A DNA stretch of 51,068 nucleotides from contig CAZNNH010000028.1 of assembly GCA_964574335.1 (NCBI GenBank), positions 1 to 51,068 of the forward strand, written 5' to 3'. Below are positions 15,396 to 23,900 of this stretch, piece by piece. The translations under genes and the position numbers were made by a program. This stretch comes from CAZNNH01 sp964574335. Its GTDB lineage: Bacteria; Acidobacteriota; Vicinamibacteria; Fen-336. The notes beneath the pieces are model-generated. The model was not told the origin of the DNA. It did no database searches and saw nothing but the letters and a program-made list of their open reading frames with translations. The first letter of the stretch is position 1, and each line of letters starts with the position of its first letter.

Positions 15396-16637
15396 TCAGT
15401 CGCTCCCGAGTGTGCGGGGCTTGTCGCTCGGGTACGTCACTGGCAGCGCGGCCTCGACCTCTCGTTGCACGGCATCGCGGCGCGGGCGTCGGCGCCCCAG
15501 CCTCTCGAGCGACTGCAACATCCGCTTGGCGAGTGAGCGGCTCTCGGCGCGCAGGTCGGAGGCCCTCGCCCGCTCGCCCCGCTCGAACCAGACGGCCGCG
15601 GCGCGGCCCATCACGACTGTCGTCGAGGAGGCGATGGCGGCGGCCAGCAGCCACCCCGGCGGTCCACCCAGCTTCGACAGCTCCTGAAAGAGCGTCCGGC
15701 CCAGGAACGCCAGTCCGAACGTGACCACCAGCTCGCGGGCCCGTCCAAGTGTGATGCGCTGCCCGTAGATGCGGGCGATCCCGAGCACGAGCGAGGTCTG
15801 GACGGCCAGCAGGGGAAAGACGTCGAGGATCGGGAAGGGAGCGAGGGCGATGGCGGCCGCGGTGGCAGCGGCCTTTCTGGTGGCCGACCAGGCCAGCATT
15901 CCTCGGTACTGGGGCAGCGCGGCGCCGAGGGCCGCCACGATCTCCGGCTCGGCCTTGGCCACGGCCAGCAGCACGCGCTCGACCCGCTTGCCATCCTTCG
16001 CGACGCAGGGCACGACTTCCTTCGGGGCCAGCCCCAGATTGCGCGCCGCCGCCTCCACGACCCGGTCGCGCTCCCGCCCGCCCGCCACGAGGTCGATCTT
16101 GTTGAGAACCACCACGTGGGGGTGCCCGAAGGCCTGGAGCTCGCGGAAGAGGCCCTGCTCGGCCCGCTTGATACCCTGGATCGCGTCGAAGACGATCACG
16201 AGGAAGTCGGCCCCCCGGGCCGCGGCGAAGGCCTGCTCCTTCTCGGCCTCGCCCACGGCACCGACAGCATCGGCTCCTGGAGTGTCCACCACCGCGAAGA
16301 GCCCCGCGTCGGCGGCGCGGCTCTTCCGCGTCGTGCCCGGCACCGCGCTCACCTCGGCCCGATCCGCGGCGTTCCGGACGAGCTGGTTGTAGAGCGTCGA
16401 CTTGCCGACGTTCGCGGGGCCGACGATGGCCACCCGCCGCTTGTCGCCGGTGACCAACTGCACGTGAGACAGGGCCAGACGGATCAGCTCGCGCCAGAGA
16501 CCGAGATCCTTCGGGAGCTCGCGAAGGGCCTGGACCAGCGGTCCCCGCGCCGTCTCCGGCATCTTGCTCCAGGCGAGCAACAGGTCCTCCCGCACTCCGG
16601 GAGGGAACTCCTGGATGAGCTCCTCGATCGTGTCCAT
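15396..16637 (-). CDS. Era-like GTPase with DUF697-type membrane domain
   Basis: A 413-residue protein. A short helical N-terminus is followed by a TRAFAC GTPase domain: G1 GPANVGKST (73-81), a threonine-rich G2 in PGTTRKSRA, G3 DTPG (118-121) and G4 NKID (179-182). The second half has hydrophobic segments (ALAPFPILDVFPLLAVQTSL and GWLLAAAIASSTTVV) as in DUF697 proteins, and a basic C-terminal tail. It likely anchors the GTPase to the inner membrane; the cellular role is unknown. TATCCT lies 11 bases before the ATG with no clear ribosome site. No operon partners. Confidence 0.88.
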   Translation of the reverse strand: MDTIEELIQEFPPGVREDLLLAWSKMPETARGPLVQALRELPKDLGLWRELIRLALSHVQLVTGDKRRVAIVGPANVGKSTLYNQLVRNAADRAEVSAVPGTTRKSRAADAGLFAVVDTPGADAVGAVGEAEKEQAFAAARGADFLVIVFDAIQGIKRAEQGLFRELQAFGHPHVVVLNKIDLVAGGRERDRVVEAAARNLGLAPKEVVPCVAKDGKRVERVLLAVAKAEPEIVAALGAALPQYRGMLAWSATRKAAATAAAIALAPFPILDVFPLLAVQTSLVLGIARIYGQRITLGRARELVVTFGLAFLGRTLFQELSKLGGPPGWLLAAAIASSTTVVMGRAAAVWFERGERARASDLRAESRSLAKRMLQSLERLGRRRPRRDAVQREVEAALPVTYPSDKPRTLGSD

Positions 16638-16962
16638 CGGGCGGAGCTAGGATACTCCACGCCCTGTGCGGCGGTCGCGCGGACGGGGGACGAGCCCGGC
16701 GGCGGGAGCTGGCGGCGTCGAAGTCACTTCTACAATCCTCCGCCGAGAGGCTCACGCCCGAGAACGCCCCCGAGGCTCAAGGTCGCCGACGCGCCGACTA
16801 CCGAGCTCACCCACGAGCCGCTCTGCGGGCGGCGTCGGGCGCGCCCGGCCGGCCGCGCTGAAGCCCCGACCCCGTGGGACGCAAGTCGAGATGACGCGCG
16901 CACGCTTCTTGCAGTCGCCTTCACCGGCATCGCGAGCAAGGCGAGGCCGTGGGAGGCTGACC
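16638..16962. other. Leader/intergenic region between divergent genes
   Basis: No gene seen. TACAAT near 16732 preceded by CTGGCG 16 bases upstream could be the plus-strand promoter for the DUF4214 gene, giving a leader of over 200 bases. A frame is open across it, but its composition is not protein-like. Confidence 0.35.
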
Positions 16963-17778
16963 ATGACACTACGCTCCGCGCTCGTTACCGGACTGATGGC
17001 GGGCGCCATCGGCGGTGCCGTCCTCGTCGTGGCGGGCCCGCCGCCAGTGCTGGCGTTCGAGTATGGCGGCGACCAGGCGATGGTGGTCCGCTCCTTCCAA
17101 TCGGTTCTCCAACGGGATCCCCATCCTTACGAGCTGCGCCGCTATGCCCGGTTGATGGACGACTACGGGTGGAGCGAGCAGGACGTTCGCAAGGACCTGG
17201 CGGAGCGCAGCGACTATAGACGCTACTCCGAGGGCTCGGCGTTGGACACGGACGCGATCATCACCCGCGGGTTTGAGGACATCCTCGGGCGCAAGCCCGA
17301 TCCAACCGGCATGCGGTCCTACCGCAAGCTGATCGTCGAGCAGGGATGGTCCGAGCAGGATGTCCGCGAGGCGCTGCGCCAGAGCCCCGAGTACGGATCG
17401 ACCGCGCGCCGCACCACTTCCGCCGACCGGATCATCCGGCGCGCCTACCAGGACGTCTTGAAGCGGGAGCCGGACCCCAGCGGCCTGGACACCTACCGAC
17501 GGGCCATCCTCGAGGATGGCTGGGACGAGCACGATGTCCGCCAGACTCTGCGACGCAGCGACGAGCGCCGTGCGCTGGGAGGAGGCGGGCAGGAGGCCCG
17601 CGCCCAGGACCGCGTCACGAAGGTCGTGCGCAACGCCTATCTCGCCATCCTGGATCGCGAGCCGGATGCGGACGGTCTGCGCGCCTACGGAGCCCGCGTG
17701 GTCCAGGACAACTGGAGCCAGGCGGACATCGAGAAGGCCCTTCGCGACAGCCCGGAGTACAAGATCAAGAACCCCTGA
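16963..17778 (+). CDS. Secreted protein with four DUF4214 repeats
   Basis: A 271-residue exported protein. Signal peptide about 1-31 (ending VLAF). Four tandem repeats of about 60 residues follow, each of the form (I/V)-x-R-x-(F/Y)-x-x-(V/I)-L-x-R-x-P-D-x-x-x-(L/M)-x-x-Y, then G-W-(S/D)-E-x-D-(V/I)-(R/E). They begin at about residues 38, 92, 150 and 212. DUF4214 repeats resemble the phycobilisome-linker fold and occur in surface and S-layer-associated proteins. GGGAGG precedes the ATG at 16963; the reading is open 99 codons further up without family likeness. A perfect GC hairpin follows the stop. Confidence 0.85.
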   Translation: MTLRSALVTGLMAGAIGGAVLVVAGPPPVLAFEYGGDQAMVVRSFQSVLQRDPHPYELRRYARLMDDYGWSEQDVRKDLAERSDYRRYSEGSALDTDAIITRGFEDILGRKPDPTGMRSYRKLIVEQGWSEQDVREALRQSPEYGSTARRTTSADRIIRRAYQDVLKREPDPSGLDTYRRAILEDGWDEHDVRQTLRRSDERRALGGGGQEARAQDRVTKVVRNAYLAILDREPDADGLRAYGARVVQDNWSQADIEKALRDSPEYKIKNP

Positions 17779-17786
17779 GCCCTCAA

Positions 17787-17805
17787 CGCCGCCCGCCAGG
17801 CGGCG
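17787..17805 (+). terminator. GC hairpin after the DUF4214 gene
   Basis: CGCCGCC, loop CGCCA, GGCGGCG: a perfect 7-bp stem 9 bases after the stop codon. No T-run follows. Confidence 0.5.
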
Positions 17806-17935
17806 TGGGCGCCCGCGTCGCGTTCGAGGGTGGGTTCCACGGGCCGGTTGGCGGCGCCAGCGGCAGCATGCTTGGTGTGTCGCCTCGCAATAGCCACGCT
17901 CCCCGCATCGCGGGAGTCTGAGGTCCTCCGCCGTC

Positions 17936-19762
17936 TCAGGTCCAGGACTCGGACGACACGTCGAAGCGGGCGAAGAGCCGCCCGAGGAGCGCCACGCCCG
18001 CGGCCACCTCGACCCAGACGGGCAGCGACGCGAAGGCGGTGGCCGGGACGAGGGACCAGGGGCCGAGGACCCGCCAGGCCAGCACTCCCACAGCGGCCGC
18101 CGCGAGCGACGCCGGAACGAGGGCGAGGAGCAGCAGGAGCATCGTGCCGGCGAAGGCGATGATGCGCGTTCCCATGGCTTCGAGCCCGCGCCGCTGGGCG
18201 CCGGGCGGAAACCACGCGGGGAACGCGAGGGCGGCGGCGTTCTGCACGACGAGGACGAGGGCGGAGAGCGCGGGGAGGAGGAGGGCCAGGGCGACGATGC
18301 CGGGCGCGATCCAGCTCGTCGGTAACGGTCCCGCGTGTGGAGCGACCCATGGGCCGCCTCGCCGGAGGAGAGCGAGCCCAGCGCCCACGAGCCCCGCCGC
18401 GCCGAAGCTCAGGACCGCCCAGGAGCCGCCGACCGAGGCCACGAGGGGCGCCGCCAGCTCGGCGGCCGCCAGGCGAACCGGTGACAAGGGCCACGAGCGC
18501 AGCACCGCGGCACGCTCGAGGTCCTCGCGGAAGTCGTTGCGGTTCGCCATCGGCAGGACGAGCGCGAGGATCGAGGCGACCGTCCCGCAGATCAGCGCGC
18601 CCGCGAGGATGGCCGGGAGGGACACCTCCGGCTCGACGATTCCGAAACCGGCGGCAACCACGAGGATCAGGGCCGCCACGACCGCCCACCCCCTCGCGAG
18701 ACGGCCCAGCCGCGCGCGGTGGTGGCTCATCAGGTTCTTCCAGAAGACCGCCATCTCGGGTCGCCCCTCGGCGGGCAACGGGAATGGCACGAGCCGCCGC
18801 CGAGCCTCCGACGGCAGGCCGTGCAGCCGGCCGCCGCGCCGACGCTCCAGACGCGCCGCGCGACGTCGCGCGCCCTCCAGGGCCGCCTCCTCGTATCGGA
18901 CGTTGGCTCGGACGACCCAGACGTAGTGGGCGGCGAGGATCGCCACGGCGCCGGGCAGGGCGCCGAAGAAGTGCGTCCGGTCGAGGGCGAACACGGGTGC
19001 CAGGAGAAGTCGAAACGGCGCCAGCAGGATCGCCGGGACCGCGCCGCCGGCCCAGGGCGCGAGGCCCATGAGGAGCGCCGTCCCCGAGTCGGCGGGGCCG
19101 GAGAGGAGGATCCTCACCGCGGCGCGTACCCCGAGGGCGAGCCAGGCCAGGACGCTCAGGCCCAGGAGAGCGCCAGCGACGGCGAGAGCCGGCGTCCTGC
19201 GGCCGGTCGTCGGCCTCGTCTCGCTCCGCCGGGCCTTCCAGAAGGTGAGGCCGGTGGCGTGGAGCTGCAGCGTCGAGAAGACGACGAATGCGGATAGGAC
19301 GGCCTGCCAGAGCTCCGAGGCGAAAGCACGGCTGCCGACCCACGCCGCCACGACCGCGCTGAAGAGGAGGGCCATCTCCGTCCGCAGGAGGGAGAAGTGG
19401 AGCAGGGCCTGGCGGTGCAGCGGCGCCGGCGCGAGGAACTGGACCTCGGCCTCGCTCACCTGGAGCACGGGGGTGCCTTTGTGGAAGAGCCAGTAGAGCG
19501 ACGCCAACAGGGCGAGGCCAGCGGCCGCGAGAATCAGAATCAGCGAGACGGCCTCAGGCGGAAGGGCGAGGGCTGGGCCCGCGCCCCGATACCGCCCGCC
19601 CCCGCGCATCGCCGGACGGATGAGCCAGGAGTAGAGGTAGAGCGCCCCCACGATGCCGCCGAGGAGATAGCGGGGCTCCCGCAGCCGCGCGAGGCGTCGC
19701 CGAGCCGCGCCGACGAGCGTGCGCCACAAGAGGAAGGCGAAGACGCCCGCGGTGGAGGTCAT
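17936..19762 (-). CDS. ABC exporter permease (putative ABC exporter, PF16962-like)
   Basis: A 608-residue inner-membrane protein with about a dozen helices in two halves, separated by a basic cytoplasmic stretch (RRRAARLERRRGGRLHG) around residue 300. Early segments such as RLREPRYLLGGIVGALYLYS and VLQVSEAEVQFLAPAPL, and ANRNDFREDLERAAVLRSWP later, are typical of the putative ABC-exporter permease family common in Acidobacteriota. Its ATG overlaps the stop of the upstream ATPase gene (ATGA), so the two are translated together as an ABC-2-like exporter. The substrate is unknown. A reading frame open to 20683 is not part of the protein; its upstream portion overlaps the ATPase. Confidence 0.85.
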   Translation of the reverse strand: MTSTAGVFAFLLWRTLVGAARRRLARLREPRYLLGGIVGALYLYSWLIRPAMRGGGRYRGAGPALALPPEAVSLILILAAAGLALLASLYWLFHKGTPVLQVSEAEVQFLAPAPLHRQALLHFSLLRTEMALLFSAVVAAWVGSRAFASELWQAVLSAFVVFSTLQLHATGLTFWKARRSETRPTTGRRTPALAVAGALLGLSVLAWLALGVRAAVRILLSGPADSGTALLMGLAPWAGGAVPAILLAPFRLLLAPVFALDRTHFFGALPGAVAILAAHYVWVVRANVRYEEAALEGARRRAARLERRRGGRLHGLPSEARRRLVPFPLPAEGRPEMAVFWKNLMSHHRARLGRLARGWAVVAALILVVAAGFGIVEPEVSLPAILAGALICGTVASILALVLPMANRNDFREDLERAAVLRSWPLSPVRLAAAELAAPLVASVGGSWAVLSFGAAGLVGAGLALLRRGGPWVAPHAGPLPTSWIAPGIVALALLLPALSALVLVVQNAAALAFPAWFPPGAQRRGLEAMGTRIIAFAGTMLLLLLALVPASLAAAAVGVLAWRVLGPWSLVPATAFASLPVWVEVAAGVALLGRLFARFDVSSESWT

Positions 19763-20502
19763 CCGCTGGAGAGGGACGTCGGCCCGGCCCCCTCGGTGAT
19801 CCGGAGAAAGACATCCTCGAGGGAGACGTCGTCGCCGCCAGCGGCGGCCCGGACCTCCTCGAGGGCGCCGAGGAGGACGCAGCGCCCGCGGTGAAGGACC
19901 AGTACTCGGTCGCAGATCTCCTCCACAAGATGCAGGAGGTGCGAGGAGACGATGACCGCGGCGCCGGCCTCGGCGCGAGCGAGGATCGTCCTCTTCATCC
20001 GCCGGATGCCGATGGGATCGATGCCGGTCAGGGGCTCGTCGAAGATGAGCACCTGGGGGTCGTGGAGCAGGCCGCAGGCGATGACGAGCTTCTGCTTCAT
20101 TCCCCGGGACAGCTCCGAGGGGAAGGAGCGCTCGCGCCCCGAGAGCTCCAGCTCCTCGAGGAGGGTGCGCGTCTTCTCGGCGGCTCCGCTGACCTGGTAG
20201 AGCCGTGCCGAGAGCGCCAGGTGGTCGGCCACGGTGAGGTACTCGAAGAGCCGCGGCTCGTCGGGCATGAAGGCGAGCCGGCGCTTGGCCTCGACGGGAT
20301 CGGCTTCGAGGTCGAAGCCAGCGATCCCGAGCCGGCCCGAAGTCGGCGGCAGGATGCCCGCCAGGCAGCGTAGCGTCGTGGTCTTCCCGGCGCCATTGGG
20401 GCCCACGAGGCCGAGGACCTCTCCCGTCGCCACGGTAAAGGAGAGCCCGTCGACCGCCTTGACGTCCCGGTACACCTTGACGAGAGAGTCGACCTGGATC
20501 AT
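19759..20502 (-). CDS. ABC transporter ATP-binding protein
   Basis: A 247-residue ABC ATPase. Walker A GPNGAGKTTT, Q-loop region FMPDEPRLFEYLTV (the family glutamine is replaced by a PDEP stretch, as in several ABC-2 exporters), signature LSRGMKQKL, Walker B VLIFDEPLTGIDP and switch histidine in VSSHLL. GAGG precedes the ATG at 20502. The downstream gene is its permease partner, overlapping by four bases. The promoter region borders the IS91-type fragment at 20636. Confidence 0.92.
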   Translation of the reverse strand: MIQVDSLVKVYRDVKAVDGLSFTVATGEVLGLVGPNGAGKTTTLRCLAGILPPTSGRLGIAGFDLEADPVEAKRRLAFMPDEPRLFEYLTVADHLALSARLYQVSGAAEKTRTLLEELELSGRERSFPSELSRGMKQKLVIACGLLHDPQVLIFDEPLTGIDPIGIRRMKRTILARAEAGAAVIVSSHLLHLVEEICDRVLVLHRGRCVLLGALEEVRAAAGGDDVSLEDVFLRITEGAGPTSLSSG

Positions 20503-20635
20503 CGGTCCTCGCTGTTTCGTACGTCCGGTCAGGCGAGCGGGTTCCGCAGTATCGGATGCTAGCGTACGGTCGGCCGATGACGTACGAGGCCCTGGGCTTC
20601 CCCGACGTGGCGGAGGCGACCTCGTACCGGGGCGC

Positions 20636-20826
20636 TCGACTCGGCGGGGCGAGAGGCGCTGCTGTGCTACGTGCTGCGCCCACCCACCGCGTAGGAGCGC
20701 CTGGAGCACCGCCCCGACGGTCTGGTGCGCATCATCTTGAAGAAGGCGTACAGCGACGGGACGGTGGCGGTGGACCTGGACCTGCTGTCGCTGCTGTGCC
20801 GGCTGGCCGCCAGTGTTCCCCCGCCG
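20636..20826 (+). mobile_element. IS91-family transposase fragment (left flank of helicase module)
   Basis: About 190 bp encoding LDSAGREALLCYVLRPPTA, an in-frame stop (TAG at 20692), then ERLEHRPDGLVRIILKKAYS and DGTVAVDLDLLSLLCRLA. It carries the AYSDG/VDLD variant, shared only with the fragment at 28333 and differing from the two copies at the left end of the window. Positions 20742-20800 are a direct repeat of 28333-28391 with a single difference. Inactive relic. Confidence 0.85.
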
Positions 20827-20959
20827 CTCGCCGGCGTCAGGCGTTGGGCTCTTCGCACAGCCGCGGTGGCAGCTTCAGGACGATCCAAGCCGGCCAGGCG
20901 GCCCGCGGTGAAGGGGATCAGCGGCTCAGGGCCTCAGCGAAGGCACCGGGAAGGCGACG

Positions 20960-23900
20960 CTACTCCGCGACCTCCTCGTATCCCTTCGCCAGCTTCTGGC
21001 GAATCAGGCGCTCGGCCTCGAGCCGGGCTGCGGCTTCCGAAGCAAAGGGCTTCCGCTTCAGCTGTCCCTGAGTGCCGATTCGCCCGAACGAGACGACGAG
21101 CTCGGAGCCGTCCACGGTCACGTGCCAGTACTTCTTCGAACGCCCGGCAACCAGCTCGAAGAGTCGGGACTCCCCGGGTGCCAGAGCGCTCGGAGCGGCC
21201 GCCGTCTCGGCAGCGGGCCGCTCGGGTTCTCCGACATCCACCGCCGCTGCCGGCTTCACGATCCCGGCGTCTGGTGGCTGGGGCTCGGGCGTGGCGGTGT
21301 CGGCCTCCTGCTCAGCCGACGCCGGTGGCGGCGGATCGGGCGCTGCGTCCGACGCATCCAGTGCGATCGGCTGGGCCGGCACGTCCGGTGCCGCCGGCTC
21401 AGCAGGTTCTGGGATGGCACCCAGCTCCGAGGGTGCCACGCCAAGGAGCGTGTCGATGTCCTCGACGGCGGGCCCGGCTCTTCCCTCGAGCCGACCCACG
21501 AGAGCGTCGATCACCGCGTCGGGATCGGCCAGCCAGTCCTTGGCCAGGGCGTGATAGACCTGCCAGCCGAACGCTCGCAGCAGCCGCGGCTTGAGCACTT
21601 CACGCTCGAGCACGTCCCTTTCGTCGTAGAAGCGTTCGGTGTCCACGAACACCACCAGCCCGAACGCGGACTCCCCCGGGCGGCGGATCGCGAGATCGCA
21701 GCGGAAGCGTGACTGGCCAACGTTGCGCACGACCTCGAGGTTACGACCCCGCAGGGCGGACTCGATGGCATCCGCCACGGCGTCCACAACCGGCTTCAAC
21801 TCGGCCGCGCTGCCGCTCGGGTTCAGGACACGCAGGACATTGACCGCGGTGCGTGAATCCCCGCTCGACATCGCCGCCGCGTAATGGAGATAGTTCCGCA
21901 GCGCGTTCGCACCGTCGTTGTAGACGTTCGTGATGGCCGAGTGCCGGACCGAAGACACGACGGCCATGTGCGTCTTGGCCCGCGAGAACGCGACGTTCAG
22001 GCGCCTCTCTCCGCCGCTCTGATTGATGGGCCCGAAGTTCATGCGCATCCGGTTGTCGGTGCCGTAGCCGTAGCAGACGCTCAGGATCACCACGTCCCGC
22101 TCGTCGCCCTGGATGTTCTCCAGGTTCTTGACCAGCAGACCCGCGAACTGCCCGTCCTCCTCGCGGGTGTACTCCTCGTCCAGACGCGTCCTGAACTCCC
22201 GGTCGCCATCAGCCAGGCGCTCCAGAGCCGTCTCGATCTCGGACTGCTGTGCCTCCGAGAAGGCCACGATCCCGATGGTCGGTCGCTCCTCCCGGCCGAG
22301 CAGGGCCCTCACCAGCTCCGCGATGTAGGCCGCCTCCTGCAGGTTCGTCCGGCCCACGTAGCGACCACTCTCCAGGTGATGGAAGCTGACCGGTCGCTCC
22401 ATCAGAAGTGCCGCGAACTGCGCGCCATCGCTCGGCTCAGCCACCCTGATCGGCTCTCGCCTATCGGCGGCTGCTTGCTGATCGGGGACGGTCAGCAGCT
22501 TACCTTCGTAGAAGGCGGCGTTCGAGAAGCTGATGAGTGATTCCGAACGGCTTCGGTAGTGCCAGCCGAGCATCGTCGAGGAAAGGTTCCGCGCCGCGTG
22601 CGACAGAAAGCTGTTGGCATCGAGCTCGTACTCCACGAGGCCGCCGTCCTCCTCGTCCTCGAGCAACAGCGTGTCCTCGCCCGTCCGACTGGCCGAGAAG
22701 AAGTTCGTGGGCGGGAGCTGCATCTGGTCGCCGGAGATCACGACCTGCTGAGCCCTGAACAGCGCCGGGATGGCTTCCTCCAGGGTCACCTGGCTCGCCT
22801 CGTCGAAGATCACCGCGTCGAACATCCCCGAATCGAGCGGCAGCGTGTCCGAGACGCTGAGCGGACTCATCAGCCAGACCGGCTTGAGGTCGCGAATCAC
22901 CTCGCCAGCGGCGCCAGCCAAGAGCCCACGCACCGACTTGTAGCGCATGGACTTGCCGAACTCGTGCTCCAGCTCGCGGCGGCCAGCGTTGTAGCGGCGC
23001 TTGAACGCCTCCTCCTCCTTCGAGAGCTTGATCGAGGGGCGGGCCGCCAGAGCGACGCGCTCGGCAAAGCGCGCCCAGGTCTGCGCCAGGATCGTCTCGG
23101 CGTTGACGTCCAACCAGTGAGACTGGAGACTGTCGAGATGGGCTGAGTGGCGGTCCCTCGCCGCCCCGGTGTAGTGGGTCAGGTCGTGATGGGGTTGGCA
23201 CAGTGCCTCGGTCGTGGTTTTGGCGCTCGCGGCCTCGATGCCAGCAAGGTCGCACGGAAGCGCCCGGATGGCGCGACGCAGATCCTCGGGGAGCGTGGCG
23301 ATCTCGGCCAGGCACGGTAGCCAGTCCGGCAGCAGATGCAGGTTGTCTTTCAGGGAGAGGATGGTGGCTTCGAGCCCGCCGAAGCTCCGCTCGGGGTTGT
23401 CACCCAATAGGGCTCCGGCGCGTTCACTCAAGGTCGCCAGTACGGGCAGGCTCTCCGCAAGTCCCGCAACCGTCCGGGGCGACGGCCCCACCCGTTCACG
23501 CTCGTCGGCTGGCGTACCGGCAAAGAGCTCGCTCACGGCAGACCGCACGCCTTCGAGCGACGCCTCGAAGGTCGCCAGCCCCCCTTCCGCCCCATACTTC
23601 GCTCGGGCGTCGCGATCGATGCCCGCGAGCTTCGCCTCGGCTTCGTATTCACCGCGGAGGCCGTTCAGCACCCGCTCCCAGGTGGGCTTCACCGCATGGC
23701 GCCCGAAGTCGTAGCGTTCGTTCAACAGTCTTCGTAGCGTCCAATACTGGGGCTTGAGCATACGTAGGAGCCCGCTCCCAAGGCCGGCGCACATCTCTAG
23801 CGCCGTCTCGAGATCCTGGGCTTCGAGCTTCTCCCGCCAGGCCGCGGTCGACGCTCGCGCTTCCTCCACGGCTTCGGCCGCGACCGCCCGGCCGCGCAGC

